Notes: a model not told the origin generated them from the sequence alone. A stretch of DNA of 64,000 nt from JAQTNA01 sp043743785 (GCA_043743785.1 JAYTVW010000106.1:18034-82033); one strand, 5' to 3'. Numbered from the stretch's first letter, positions 11,701 to 19,745 are shown. Numbers and translations are program-made.

Positions 11701-14700
11701 CACCAGTGAAGTCATTGCTCCCATTTGCAAGCGTGATGTCATTGGCCCCGGCCGTCAGCGTGGTCGTACCGGCCACCGTCAGGGCAGCATTCTGGGTAAT
11801 GGCGCCCGTTGCCGTAACACCCAGGTTGCCCGTGGCCGTGACATTGCCCAGAACTACCGATCCGTTACTTGCGGTCAGAGCGATGTTGCCGCCGGCGAGG
11901 CTGCTGAAACCGAGGACGCCAGTGGCTTGGGTTATCCCGATGTCGCCTCCCACGGCCACCGTGCCAGGCGAGGCCTGGGTGAATGATTGGCTAACGGTGA
12001 AGTTGCCGGTGTTGCTGATGGAGCCGGCGGTCTGGTTGAAACTCGCGACCTGAATGCTGCCATTTCCACCCAGGCTGCCCCCGGACTGGGTGAGTGCGGC
12101 CAGTTGCAGGGAAGTGGCCACATTGAGAGCTCCTGCGGCCAGACTCAGGGCGCCCGTCCCGCTCGTGGTAACACTATTGAGATGCACCGTGCCGGCCTGG
12201 GCCGGCGATACGACGCTGCTGTTGAAGCTGACAACGCCGCTCGGGATCACGACGTTTGCCACATTGGAAAGATCGGGCACCGCGCCGCCCACCCAATTCG
12301 ACGGATCGAACCAGCTGCCAGCCGCGCCTCCGCTCCAGGTTACTGAATTAAGGCGGGTAATGCTGACAGAACTGCCCGCTGTGCTCAGCACATTATAGTT
12401 TCCGGCAAGGCCGCTGCCGGCACCCAGGCTCAAGCCGCTGACGCTCCCCAGCGCACTGGCCGTCTGCACATTCTTGCTCGTCAGATTGCTCGTGTCGCCC
12501 AAACCAGTGACGGCGAAGCTTTCACCATTCACCCCCATGGCGGTCAGTGCGCCGCCCGCAAGCGTAGTGGAGCCGTCATAGGTCCGACTGCCGCTCAGGG
12601 TCAGGTTGGCTTTGTCAATCGTCAGGTTGCCGCCCGTCAGATCGTAGCCCTGCTGGGTGGAATAGTAAGTGTTGTAGGAACCTGAATTGGTTCCCGTTGC
12701 CGCCGCCCCGAGGACGCCACTGACGGCCGTACTTGCAGCATTGTGGGCAGACCCGTCGTAGGTCACGGAAACATTAGCGAGTGTCAAAGGGGCCAGGAAA
12801 CTGCGCAACAGCGGCGCGGTAATGCCCTCGTAAATGCGCCAGACTGCGGAACTGCCCCCGCTGCCGGAGATACCCCAGGATGAGAAGGTGGACAGCGCCA
12901 TCATCTGGGCACTTGTCCTTGCCGTCCCGCCAGCACTGCCTGACTGCCCGGAAGTCTCACTGTTCCAATAACTATTGGTCACGGTGCCATCGGATCGGCC
13001 TATCAGACCACCAACGTTTGTGCTACCGGCTACCACACCCATGGCATAGCTGGTGGAGAGGGTTCCGTTCAGGTTGTAGCCCGCCAGACCGCCAACGTCA
13101 CTCGCTCCGCTTACTGCGCCAGTGGCATAGCTGTTGCCGATGGAGAAAGCAAAGCCGTTATAACCGACCAGGCCACCAACATACTGGCCGGTGCCGGTGA
13201 CGTCTCCCAAGGAATAGTTGTAGTCGGCGCCAACACCGCCATTCGTCTCGCCGAACAAGCCCCCGACAGAATTCCGGCCGCTCACGGCGTTGGAGGTGTA
13301 GCTACGCGACGTCGACATGGTGTTGTTGTAGCCCACCAGACCACCCACCTGGTCGGTGCCGCTGACCGATCCACCGGACGCGTAGCTGTTGGTCAGCGAA
13401 CCGACCACGGCCGCCCCCACCAGACTGCCAACCTGATTACGGCCGGTCACACTCGCGCCGATGAGGCCCAGATTCTTGATGACGGCACCACTGGCTGAAC
13501 CGATAAGGCCTACGTAATCCGTCGTCGGCAGGTTGATGGTCAAACCGCTGACAGCATAGCCCTGGCCATCGAGGGTCCCGGTGAACGCGCTGGAAGCGGA
13601 TCCGACCGGCACGAAACCGGCCCCGGCCCAGACATCCTTGCCGTTGCCTGTGGAGGAGGCATCAATATTGCTGCCTATCGAATAGCTGGCGGCCCGGTTC
13701 ATTGCCATCAACTGGAGCTGGTGTCCATTGCTGACGGTCTGCGAGTACTCGGACGCCAGCATGGGCCGAGCCGCCCCGAGGTCATTCCCTGCGTTGTTGA
13801 GCGTCCCGTCCGAATCCACCATCACCCAGTTATTGCCGGCTGCGCCGGGCGTGGAGGTGAAATTGAAGCCGGCGAAGTTCGAGGCGGTGCGCATCTGCGT
13901 GGAGGTCAGGGGAGCACTGCCATTCGATCCGCCGCCCCAGGCAACGCCGGGCAGTTGACCGGCAACATCCGGGCTCCAGTAGCTGTTGCTGATACTGGCA
14001 TAAGTATTGTTTTCCCCTATCAGAGCCCCCGTGACGCCGGTCTGCCCCGTCACTGCGCCAATGGCGTAGCTGGCATTGACGCTTTGGAAGTTCATGCCAA
14101 CCAGGCCGCCCACGCGGACGGAACCCGTTACGGCGGCGGTGGCATAGGTGTAGTAGATGTTCCCCACGTTCTCGCCGGCAATGCCGCCGACGGTCGTGTT
14201 GCCGCTGACCGTTCCCGCCATATAGCTGTTGTAAAGTGGGCCGTTGTTGGCCCCCACCAGTCCGCCGACGGTGTTGTTGCCACTGACCGTGCCCCAGGCG
14301 TAGCTGTTGCTGATCGTGCCGTTGTTCCAACCGGCCAACGCCCCCACCTTGCTGCTGCTGGTATCCGTTACATTGACGCTGACAAGCCCGAGATTTTGCA
14401 GGGAAGCACCGCCTGCAATGCCACTGAACAGACCGACTCCGTTGTTGGTGTTTGCCTGCGGTTTGATTACCAGATTGCTGATGGTGTGGCCAAGGCCGTC
14501 GAAAACCCCGAGGAAACCCGAGGCATCCAGACCTAATGGTCGGAATCCGGCACCGGAACTCCAGTTGGCGCTGGCGCTGGCATCGATGTTTCCGCCCAGG
14601 GCGTAGTTGGCGCTCAGGTTGCCGTTGATGCCCTGCAAATCCGTCCCGGTGGTGCTGCCCTGGGCCCCAAGGCTGGTGATCACCGTGAAGTTGCGCGTGC

Positions 14701-17700
14701 TGCCATCGGCCCCCTGCGTGGTGCTGTAGGTCTGGCCTGCCGGCAAATCCACCGTGCCGCTGACGCTGTAGCTCGCGGTATTTCCGGCGGCCACGGCGCC
14801 CCGTCCGTAAAATAGGTCGAACCGGGTTCCGGCGGTGATCGTACCGATGACGATACTGTTGGCGTCCGCCAGACCGATGCTCGCGGCGCTGGCATTCACA
14901 CTGCCGACGAAGTCGTTACCGGCGTTCGACAGGGAGATATTGCCGCTGGAGGATTTCAGGGTGGTGGCCCCGCCCACCGTGATGCTTGTGCCACTGGCCT
15001 GCCCGATGTTCCCGCCAGCAGTGAGCTTCATTTGTCCGGATAGGGTCACCGCACCTAGCGTCACCGGGCCGCTGGTTTGCGTGACAGTGGCGTTGCCCCC
15101 ATTGAAACTGACTGCCGCCGTGTTGGTCATGCTGGAACTGAGGCTGATGCTCCCGCTGGCAACCAGGCTCAGGGTGCCGGAACTCCAGCCGAGGGTGCCC
15201 GGCAAGATCAGGTCGCTGGCAGAACTCCCCGTGCCACTGATGGTACGGCCGGAATAACTGATGTCGTAACCCGACTGGTCGCTGACGAAACCGCTCAACA
15301 TGGCCGTGGCGCTTCCCGCCGTTGCCGTCGTGCTTACGGTCAGCCCAGCACTGCCGGCGACGATATGGCTGGTCACCGGACTGGCGACGCTGGCGGTGTA
15401 ATCCGCGATGCTGCCTAGTGTCTGGGTGCCACCATTCAAGGCTGAAGTCAGGTTGAGCGGTTGCAGGAGGCTGCGCAGCAGCGGGGAAGTGCTACCGTCA
15501 TAGATGCGCCAGACCGACGTGCTGCCGCCGCTGGTTGCCATGTCCCAGGCGCTGAAACTGGACGCCGTCTTCATCTGGGATGCGGTAAGGCCGGTCGTTC
15601 CGGCCAGGGTGCCGCCGCCGATGCCAGCGATAGTGGCATTCGCGCTGCTGTTCCAGTAGCTGCCGGCGACCGTGCCACCGTTATACCCCACGAACCCGCC
15701 TGTATTATTCGCGGTAAGGAATACCACGCTGCCGGAAGCGTAACTATTGCTGATGTTACCGAAATTCTGTCCGACCAGTCCGCCAAAATTATCCTGGCCA
15801 TGGTTCGCAGTGATTTGCATTGAGCTATAGGAATTGGAGATGCTCGCATTATTCACGCCCACCAGGCCGCCAACCCGGTTCCAGACGTCGATCGTGCCCG
15901 ACGTGAAACTTGACTTTATAGTTCCATCATTCTGGCCAACGAGGCCCCCGGCATAGGTACTGGCGTTGACAGTCCCCATGACGTAAGTGTTGAGAAGCGT
16001 GCCCTTGTTATCGCCGATCAATCCGCCAACCAAACCACCCCCCGTCACCGCCACATTAGTCAGTCCAAGGTTCCTGACCACGGAGCCCGTGTCCGTCACA
16101 CCGAACAGGCCGATGTTATTCGTTCCAGAGCGGTTGATCACGAGGCCGGAGATGACATGACCCAAGCCGTCGAAGATGCCGTTGAATGGGGTGCCTGAAG
16201 TCCCGATCGGCGCAAAGCCGGCGTTGGAATTCCACGAGGACGTGCCGCTTGCATCAATGTTGCTGCCGAGGACGTAGTTCCCGCTCAGGCCAGCACCGAT
16301 GCCCTGTAAATCGGTCGGTGTGGGGCTGGCTGCCGCTCCAAGGCTGGCAATTACCGTGTAACCAAGCACTGGACCGGACGTTCCCAGTTGGGTGCTGAAG
16401 TGATTGCCGGCAGGGAGATTGACCGCGGCATAGACGTTGTAGGCACTCGAGCCACCAGTCTGAGTCGCCTGACCATATTGCAGTGCCAGGCTGGCCGTGC
16501 CGGTGCCGTTCATGCCACTGTTGATATTGATGTTGTTCTGGGCATTCAGGGTCAGGGTATTGGCACTCCAGCTGACCGTATCGTTCACGTTTACATTGCC
16601 GCTGGCGCCACCAGCGCCGCTGGTGGACGCAATGGTCACGTAACCAAAACCAAGATTGCTGCCCAGTGTCGCCCCGGAGATATCGCCGCCGCTGGCAGCA
16701 ATAGTGAAATCTACCGGGTCGATGAGCCAGGATCCGGCGCGTCCCGAGGGCGCGCTTGTGCTGATTATTGCTCCCTCTGCAACCTGAACGCGGCTGCCGG
16801 AGGTTTCAACAAAACCGCCGTAGCCGCCCGCATTGCCGCCCCGGGCAGTGATGCTGCCATTGACCTGGGTCAGGCTGTCCGGATTCGAAAGATCGGCAAT
16901 CAGGCTGACCGTGCCGCCCTTGCCGGCGCTGCCCGCCGCCGCGTCAGCGCCCATGCTGCCGGAGTGCTGTATCCGGTCGGAGGCTTCCAGGATGATGCGG
17001 CCACCGTCATTGACCAACCCGCCGGCCTCCAGGCTGCCGCTGTTCTTCACCACCCCGCCCAGGAGGCGATCGACGGCCTTGGCGGAGAGGATGATCTGCC
17101 CACCCGGGGCCTGCACCGCCCAATGGTTATCCACCAGCGCCTGAATCTGGGAAGGCGTGACGACCACACCTGCCAGGCTGCTGCCATCGAATTGCAGGCT
17201 CACGGTTTCACCGGAGGCGAGTGCCACCGTGCCCATCCTTGCCACGATGACGCCCTGGTTGCGCACTTCCGGCGCCAGGAGCGCGATGTAGCCCCCCAGG
17301 GCCGCCGTCAGGCTGCCCTCGTTGACGACGCTGCCGGTGGCGCCGTTGCGGCTGAAGACATTCCGGCCGGCCATGAAGTCGCTGTCGGATATGGAGTGGG
17401 TCGTGGCGATCAGGGCGCCCACGTCCACACTTGAGCCCTTGGTGAAATACACTCCGTTCGGGTTCACCAGAATGACCTGGCCGTTGGCCGTGATGCGGCC
17501 GGCAATCTGGCTGGCCTGGGTGTCCAGCACCCGGTTCAGGATCACGGCCGTGCTGCCTGGCTGGTTGAAATTCACCTGGGCCTGGGCGCCCACATTGAAG
17601 GTATTCCAGTTGATGACCGCCCGCTGGCTGGTCTGGCTCACGTCCATGCGCGCAGCCGTCTGGCTGATGATGGCGCTGCCGGCCGCGACGCTGCCGCCGG

Positions 17701-17899
17701 TGGGCAACTGGGTGGGTGCCGGTGGCGCCGCCAGTGCCCCTGATGCAATCAACCCCAGGGCGGCAATCGCCCCGGCCGCACGTGTCGCAGATGAAATCCC
17801 CCCGCCGTGGCGTCCGATTTCGGACACGGCCACCCAGGCGAGGCGCGCCTGGCTCCACACCAGGCGATAGATACGGTTGATGCTGGCGTGGCCGTTCAT
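2774..17899 (-). CDS. Giant TpsA exoprotein (filamentous haemagglutinin family adhesin)
   Basis: A 5041-residue secreted protein, about half a megadalton. It starts with an extended signal peptide (NRIYRLVWSQARLAWVAVSE, residues 8-27), then a hydrophobic core and a likely cleavage near GALA-A at residue 57. Residues about 65-240 form the TPS domain, with NVGAQAQVNF near 102 and the diagnostic NPNG at 146-149. Downstream come GLUG repeats (about 610-755, 1160-1310 and 1455-1660), a glycine-rich stretch (about 2190-2415), autotransporter-type TYSGGT strands (about 2465-2670), MBG/YDG repeats (about 2940-3370) and a LamG-like lectin segment (about 3815-3995). The C-terminus has an Ser/Ala-rich linker, a Lys-Gly-Asp-rich stretch (about 4740-4870) and a Cys pair (4962 and 4967). 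It is predicted to be exported by the TpsB encoded 31 bases upstream and to act in adhesion or biofilm. The frame is intact throughout. The target is unknown. Confidence 0.95.
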   Translation of the reverse strand: MNGHASINRIYRLVWSQARLAWVAVSEIGRHGGGISSATRAAGAIAALGLIASGALAAPPAPTQLPTGGSVAAGSAIISQTAARMDVSQTSQRAVINWNTFNVGAQAQVNFNQPGSTAVILNRVLDTQASQIAGRITANGQVILVNPNGVYFTKGSSVDVGALIATTHSISDSDFMAGRNVFSRNGATGSVVNEGSLTAALGGYIALLAPEVRNQGVIVARMGTVALASGETVSLQFDGSSLAGVVVTPSQIQALVDNHWAVQAPGGQIILSAKAVDRLLGGVVKNSGSLEAGGLVNDGGRIILEASDRIQHSGSMGADAAAGSAGKGGTVSLIADLSNPDSLTQVNGSITARGGNAGGYGGFVETSGSRVQVAEGAIISTSAPSGRAGSWLIDPVDFTIAASGGDISGATLGSNLGFGYVTIASTSGAGGASGNVNVNDTVSWSANTLTLNAQNNININSGMNGTGTASLALQYGQATQTGGSSAYNVYAAVNLPAGNHFSTQLGTSGPVLGYTVIASLGAAASPTPTDLQGIGAGLSGNYVLGSNIDASGTSSWNSNAGFAPIGTSGTPFNGIFDGLGHVISGLVINRSGTNNIGLFGVTDTGSVVRNLGLTNVAVTGGGLVGGLIGDNKGTLLNTYVMGTVNASTYAGGLVGQNDGTIKSSFTSGTIDVWNRVGGLVGVNNASISNSYSSMQITANHGQDNFGGLVGQNFGNISNSYASGSVVFLTANNTGGFVGYNGGTVAGSYWNSSANATIAGIGGGTLAGTTGLTASQMKTASSFSAWDMATSGGSTSVWRIYDGSTSPLLRSLLQPLNLTSALNGGTQTLGSIADYTASVASPVTSHIVAGSAGLTVSTTATAGSATAMLSGFVSDQSGYDISYSGRTISGTGSSASDLILPGTLGWSSGTLSLVASGSISLSSSMTNTAAVSFNGGNATVTQTSGPVTLGAVTLSGQMKLTAGGNIGQASGTSITVGGATTLKSSSGNISLSNAGNDFVGSVNASAASIGLADANSIVIGTITAGTRFDLFYGRGAVAAGNTASYSVSGTVDLPAGQTYSTTQGADGSTRNFTVITSLGAQGSTTGTDLQGINGNLSANYALGGNIDASASANWSSGAGFRPLGLDASGFLGVFDGLGHTISNLVIKPQANTNNGVGLFSGIAGGASLQNLGLVSVNVTDTSSSKVGALAGWNNGTISNSYAWGTVSGNNTVGGLVGANNGPLYNSYMAGTVSGNTTVGGIAGENVGNIYYTYATAAVTGSVRVGGLVGMNFQSVNASYAIGAVTGQTGVTGALIGENNTYASISNSYWSPDVAGQLPGVAWGGGSNGSAPLTSTQMRTASNFAGFNFTSTPGAAGNNWVMVDSDGTLNNAGNDLGAARPMLASEYSQTVSNGHQLQLMAMNRAASYSIGSNIDASSTGNGKDVWAGAGFVPVGSASSAFTGTLDGQGYAVSGLTINLPTTDYVGLIGSASGAVIKNLGLIGASVTGRNQVGSLVGAAVVGSLTNSYASGGSVSGTDQVGGLVGYNNTMSTSRSYTSNAVSGRNSVGGLFGETNGGVGADYNYSLGDVTGTGQYVGGLVGYNGFAFSIGNSYATGAVSGASDVGGLAGYNLNGTLSTSYAMGVVAGSTNVGGLIGRSDGTVTNSYWNSETSGQSGSAGGTARTSAQMMALSTFSSWGISGSGGSSAVWRIYEGITAPLLRSFLAPLTLANVSVTYDGSAHNAASTAVSGVLGAAATGTNSGSYNTYYSTQQGYDLTGGNLTIDKANLTLSGSRTYDGSTTLAGGALTAMGVNGESFAVTGLGDTSNLTSKNVQTASALGSVSGLSLGAGSGLAGNYNVLSTAGSSVSITRLNSVTWSGGAAGSWFDPSNWVGGAVPDLSNVANVVIPSGVVSFNSSVVSPAQAGTVHLNSVTTSGTGALSLAAGALNVATSLQLAALTQSGGSLGGNGSIQVASFNQTAGSISNTGNFTVSQSFTQASPGTVAVGGDIGITQATGVLGFSSLAGGNIALTASNGSVVLGNVTATGNLGVTATGAITQNAALTVAGTTTLTAGANDITLANGSNDFTGVVSVVSGNYVSITDTNSLLLGSIAASGDLAVTAAGGIALGGNITTGGAQSYVGNLGLQSGAISLVSATGGVSVAGDITGTVPVAAMIEFLGGGAYQYNSSVYTVGGASSGLAIGYSGGAYSWNPTYTGTAQMLVAAGGGGGGGSYVGGGGGGGGVLYTSSYALNASTQYSVVVGSGGTGGAYSAQGSNGGNSSFTGGASLTAIGGGGGGSYSNNQGLSGGSGGGAGWQGSPGAATTGQGNSGAWSTPSPNRGGGGGGAGRAGGNGGSDPAAGGDGLAYSLSGTSTYYGGGGGAGSDGTAGTGGLGGGGAGGTPYNNGANGAANTGGGGGGGGGNSQAPVGGTGGSGIVVVSYQRPSTALSIQAGNGAVSLSGAISNLSTLTVNSASATSSISGNLSGTASLVKQGSGKLLLSGTNTYSGGTQIDGGTLALGSAGALGSSGTISFGGGTLQFGSANNADYSSRFSTAAGQAYSIDTNGVDVTIADALTSSGGTLTKSGFGTLVLSGTNTYSGTTRINAGTLQLGAGSTSGSIAGSITNNAFVVFNRSDTLSFGRSISGTGTLSKFGAGALTLTGTNTYSGATTVGGGALVIENDAPNLSSSSYGGAGTLSIQPASSSFTGLFSTAGINFDSTLGGLTLGKSGNSSDITVAAGLGIAGPITLYGGNIALNGSVLAAAGSVLVKGNGNITLASGHSVTTLNGNISLVAGGNFQTNNSTSNALSAGGAGSSWRVWSSDPANDTRGGLVYDFKQYNAVYGSSLVQGTGSGFLYTLAPSISTNLTGTISKIYDSLNTAPLSSGNYTSSGAVDGDTVTLTLPVSGTYTTAGTGGAIQDVGAAKTVSVSGIAISTATSNTGKSVYGYTVTNGGGATGNSGAISPRLITVTADAGQTKIYGNSDPTLGYTLETAGTNRGLVGSDTFAGTLSRVVGETVTGGPYAISQGSLANGNYAISYTGASFAITPRPISVTVDAGQTKIYGNVDPTLGYTLETAGTNRGLVGSDTFAGTLSRVAGETVTGGPYAISQGSLANGNYAISYTGASFAITPRPISVTADAGQTKIYGNSDPTAYGFASTSLGSGTALVGALDRAAGENVGSYAIGRGGLTDGANPNYAITYSGDSFAISQRPITVTAADQSRFYGSANPTAGAVNITNGSLVNGDTLGTASVTSLATANTAAGQAAALTPYSQIFSAGSAGNYAISYQDGTLSIGKAHLTVMANNATKSYGEANPALNATVSGFVNGETLATSGVSGSGSATTTATAATGVGTVPVTAGVGSLAAANYDFPTLVAGTLGIGKANLTLSGAREYDGSTVVAGSVLMATGVRGETFAVTGAGDTSNLLGKNVQTASTLASVTGLGVGAGTGLSSNYNDLSTAGSSVSISRRSSVSWIGGASGNWFDPANWTAGAVPDLANVHNVVIPSSTIVRFDSGSVVSPAQAGAVSVDGISGSGALNLATGSLNVAISLQLGALAQSGGSLGVNGNVQLGAFSQSGGAVSSTGDLTVTDSYSQSGQGSLFVGGNVDITQTSGLASLGSIQATGRLSVVAPAGMDLSGDIATSGRQSYTGPLTVSGGNRVLATTNADVVFAGTIDSAAASSSSLTVNAGTGAVRVTGANGGSTPLASLATGGSGTTTLGGDVTTIGAQTYGGPVVLSGGNRMLATTNADVSFAGSVDADPVSAAGLTVNAGTGSPRFGGAVGSTTPLTSLFTLGTGTTFLSGNVTTAGDQRYGGDVTLNSANVILKTNSNGAVRIAGQVTSNGSFLGANTQSYLTSSTWTTTQGGTNPYQLSVDLGQNWTYQADYLISSTPGSMDSGGLNTIFSYGNYADGILLRTTGRGDSFYLKGNNLGAVDLLGSGVDRGPGTYVTIKLSYANNGTTGTLNVYTDNVLKATQTAAGDLNPGNKVLSIGSAGHAANEGLNATLRNVSLTSGNAVSAALSIDTGAGAAAIAGGAAGLSSLSIRSSAPDSTIGGVISGSTQLIKQGSGTLSLSAANTYGGGTTVVGGTLKAGSSTSGVPGAVTAGPFGTATVTVNAGASLDVNGQTLANDLGLAGAGIGGQGALMNSSPNGALVSGAIALADTTAIGSASLLTLTGPISGNQSILFIGDGGVTATNPGNVIQSVAARNVGFLDLAGSGSLAVDRVNLVDGISSVGSVRVIADSVSLNKSISASGSGNIVVRAGAGDLLIGNGTTVSAASGNIDLLGARIVNLPAGSPLSASGYWRVWSTNPDPFSADPAVADIRGSLAGNFKQYNASYGGTVLGVGNGLLYSFAPILAVSPIGSIRKTYDGDTTARLTLGNYAVSGVVDGDTVNLSIPTGTYTTGGSVAAAKDAGSGKTVAFTGLGLASATGGTPAQAVFGYTVANSALSFSNGAIAPAPLTVSANAASKTYDAQPYTGGNGVGYAGFVNNETATVLGGTLAYGGTARGAINAGSYVITPSGLTSGNYSLTFVDGALTVNKAALTVSSIDVSKTYDGTTTAAGQIRVVAGQLYGNDSLRDGSFSFADPAAGSNKTLLVSAVAVSDGNGGGNYALVLASNTTSTILQTPVVVPVPLPVAAAPGNAGSTTPAASSAASASGTSDASGATGSSTAASSSGTSGAADTTSASTSSGSSTSSGASDASGSSTAAAPSSSSGAAADAAGSSGSSSASGTSNTGGSSASSSGSSTGAAAPAAKGGTSKVADAGSGKGKADGKGKDGGKAADGKGKDGGKANGKDGKSKDGKGKEASKLAGQGKDGKDGGKRHEGGKFADRGKDGGRFADRGRDGGKADGKRHEGGKFADRGKEGSRFADKGKDGGKVDGKGREEGKMADGARSGRPAIVRSAAAQAKSVAAASRISDRFAQINAGVLAAAYAGTLAANASAAVIARINTNTNPVSLMNRGLPPDSSALNGVRKENPLVPPVCDGRPCSKGDSNAAMAVQIQAQASGAQPAPSDSLSESFHEIPWKGNSGIHKVARSRASVTYTETLEEVNFMGTLTLFIIP
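3298..3669 (-). repeat. Region coding a Lys-Gly-Asp-rich repeat in TpsA
   Basis: The DNA consists of short degenerate repeats encoding variants of GKGKDGGK and of GGKFADRGK. The result is a strongly basic, flexible stretch of about 120 residues close to the C-terminus of the exoprotein. The rest of the protein is Ser, Thr, Gly and Asn-rich with few charges, so the switch is abrupt. The opposite strand is open as a proline and leucine-rich ORF, which is a by-product of the repeat. Confidence 0.8.
8528..9025 (-). repeat. 249-bp tandem duplication inside tpsA
   Basis: Two near-identical 249-bp units (8528-8776 and 8777-9025) lie head to tail, and the beginning of a third follows until similarity fades near 9066. 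The period is exactly 83 codons, so the reading frame is kept. Each unit encodes one MBG/YDG-type beta domain with the phrase DAGQTKIYGN. The few differences between the copies suggest recent duplication or gene conversion. Confidence 0.9.
10660..11330 (-). repeat. Glycine-rich segment of TpsA
   Basis: Codons for long runs of Gly (up to eight in a row) mixed with Ser, Tyr, Asn and Ala, about 220 residues in all. The segment interrupts the beta-helix-like pattern and resembles the glycine-rich regions of some large adhesins. The DNA here is simple (GGC/GGT-rich on the coding strand) and probably prone to slippage. Confidence 0.75.
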
Positions 17900-17930
17900 G
17901 GGGGGCAGACGGCGCCAGGAGCGTCCGGGT

Positions 17931-19604
17931 TCAAAACGCCAGGCCGGCCTGCAGCCAGAAGCGGTTTTTCACCAGGCTGCCGTCCTGGTCCTGGCCCGTG
18001 GCGGTCGGGTTGGGGTTGTCGCCAATGCGCCGCGCCCAGGTCGCCTTGAGGCTGGTGCCGGACAAACCTTGCCAGGCCAGGGAGAACCCGGCGCCCTGCA
18101 GGCTGAATTCATTCAGGGCAGCACCGCCGGCAAAATCATTGTCGTGGTTGACCCGGACCTTGCCCCAGTCGTAGAAGCCGGTCAGGCTCAGGTTGCCGGG
18201 TAGAGCCTGGCGCAATTCCAGGTTCAACTGCATGCCGTCGCTGCCGCCACCCTCGCTGGACGGGTAGGCCCGCACGCCGCTGGATCCGCCCAGGTAGAAC
18301 TTTTCGCCGGAATCCAGATTCTTGCCGGCAATCTGCCCCGAGAGAGCGGCATAGGCCGAAAGGCCCGGCCTGATGGCCTGCAGGCGATTGAAGCTGTAGC
18401 GGAACTTGCTGAAGCGGCCGTCGCTGCGGGTAGTGGCCCCATCTGCGGCCTGATTGGGCGAGCCGTCCAGATCCACCTTGCCGCTTACCAGGCTCAGGCT
18501 GCCGCTGCTGGTTCCGCCCAGGACATCAAACAGATTGCCGCTGAGCCCCAGGGAAACCTCGGACAGACGATAAAGTGTCGTGGTGATGCCCGTTGCGCTG
18601 TTGTCGAAGGCCTTGCGGTCGTAATTGGCCGTCAGATACAGATTCTGCAAACGGGAACGAAGGAGCGGATAGCTGGCTTCCAGGCCCTGGGTCTCCGAGG
18701 TGCCACGGGCATCCATGCCGATGACGGCATACTTGAGCCAGGAGGCGTTGGCGCCGACGCGCCAGCCATCCGCCCCCAGGGGCAGCGTATAGCCGAGACG
18801 GCCATAGTCGCTGCCCTCGGTATGCATGAGGCTGACAGTGGCCTGATCGCCCAGCCCGACCGGGCTGGCGAGGGACAGATTGATCATCACCTTATTCGCC
18901 CCGGTGGATCGACTCCCGCCGTTGTCCACACTCCCGTCTCCGCTGACCAGGGGCTTGTCCACCAATTTGAGCAGCAGGGAGGTTTCGCCTTCCCCGGGGC
19001 CTGCTTTCAGATTGCCCTGGACCGCCACTCCCGGCAGATCCTCCAGCAATAGCAAGGCCCGATCGATCGCCCCCGATTTGAGTGGAGCCCCGGTAGCCTG
19101 GGCCGCCTCCACCCGGTGGATCAGGCGTTCCGGCGCGACGCGGGTCGCCGGGCGTCCTTCAAATTGCGTTCCACCAAACACCGCCTCGACGATCTGGATA
19201 GTGACCTCACCCGCCCCGATCTCTTGGCGCGGCAGATAGGCCCGCACGACCCAGCCCGCCTGGCGATAGGCCTGGGCCACTGCCACGGCCGCTTCCTGCA
19301 ACTCGGCAAAGCTCAAGGAACGATCCAGAAAGGCCTGCACCGCCAGCGCCAGTTGTTCCTGGCTCATCAAGCGGTTACCCACGAAACGGAAGGATTTGAC
19401 GATCACCGTCACCCCGCCGAACGCTTTCATTTCCGGAGGGGCCGGCGTGAGTTCAGGCGGTTGGGCCTTGGGCAAGGCCAGGCTGCGGCCTTGTTCGATT
19501 TGCTGCAGCAAGGCGCCCGCGGAGGTCGGGGTCTGGGCCAGGGTGACTGCAGGCAAGGCCACGCCCAGTGCAGTCAGGAATAATCGTTTTGAAGTTACGT
19601 TCAT
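17931..19604 (-). CDS. TpsB outer-membrane transporter (ShlB/FhaC/HecB family)
   Basis: Two-partner secretion transporter of about 557 residues, the usual size for the family. The start at 19604 (MNVTSKRLFLT) gives a normal signal peptide ending in TLAQ; an upstream in-frame Met at 19646 would only add a charged leader. A proline-rich N-terminal helix region is followed by POTRA-type domains (about residues 55-205, with VKSFRFVGN and AYRQAGWVVRAYLP). The rest is a beta-barrel, with the conserved GGSSGVRAYP motif near residue 465 and a C-terminal strand ending in the aromatic residue LAF. It would thread the TpsA protein across the outer membrane using the POTRA domains for recognition. It is first in a two-gene operon, 31 bases before tpsA. 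Confidence 0.95.
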   Translation of the reverse strand: MNVTSKRLFLTALGVALPAVTLAQTPTSAGALLQQIEQGRSLALPKAQPPELTPAPPEMKAFGGVTVIVKSFRFVGNRLMSQEQLALAVQAFLDRSLSFAELQEAAVAVAQAYRQAGWVVRAYLPRQEIGAGEVTIQIVEAVFGGTQFEGRPATRVAPERLIHRVEAAQATGAPLKSGAIDRALLLLEDLPGVAVQGNLKAGPGEGETSLLLKLVDKPLVSGDGSVDNGGSRSTGANKVMINLSLASPVGLGDQATVSLMHTEGSDYGRLGYTLPLGADGWRVGANASWLKYAVIGMDARGTSETQGLEASYPLLRSRLQNLYLTANYDRKAFDNSATGITTTLYRLSEVSLGLSGNLFDVLGGTSSGSLSLVSGKVDLDGSPNQAADGATTRSDGRFSKFRYSFNRLQAIRPGLSAYAALSGQIAGKNLDSGEKFYLGGSSGVRAYPSSEGGGSDGMQLNLELRQALPGNLSLTGFYDWGKVRVNHDNDFAGGAALNEFSLQGAGFSLAWQGLSGTSLKATWARRIGDNPNPTATGQDQDGSLVKNRFWLQAGLAF

Positions 19605-19681
19605 TGAAACATGGTCGCGCCTTATCGTCTGGCGAAGCTGACACATGCTGACATGGGCGAAGGGATGCAGATTCTTGGTGC

Positions 19682-19711
19682 AAAAAACAGGGGCCGCCTC
19701 AGCGACCCCCT
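19682..19711 (-). terminator. Rho-independent terminator of the DUF5610-like gene
   Basis: On the minus strand a GC-rich stem of about 9 bp with a TGAG loop is followed directly by six T residues (19687-19682). It lies 35 bases after the stop of the DUF5610-like gene and upstream of tpsB, separating the two transcripts. Confidence 0.85.
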
Positions 19712-19745
19712 ATCATTGCCCCCGGCGGCGGCTGCTTGCCACCGC

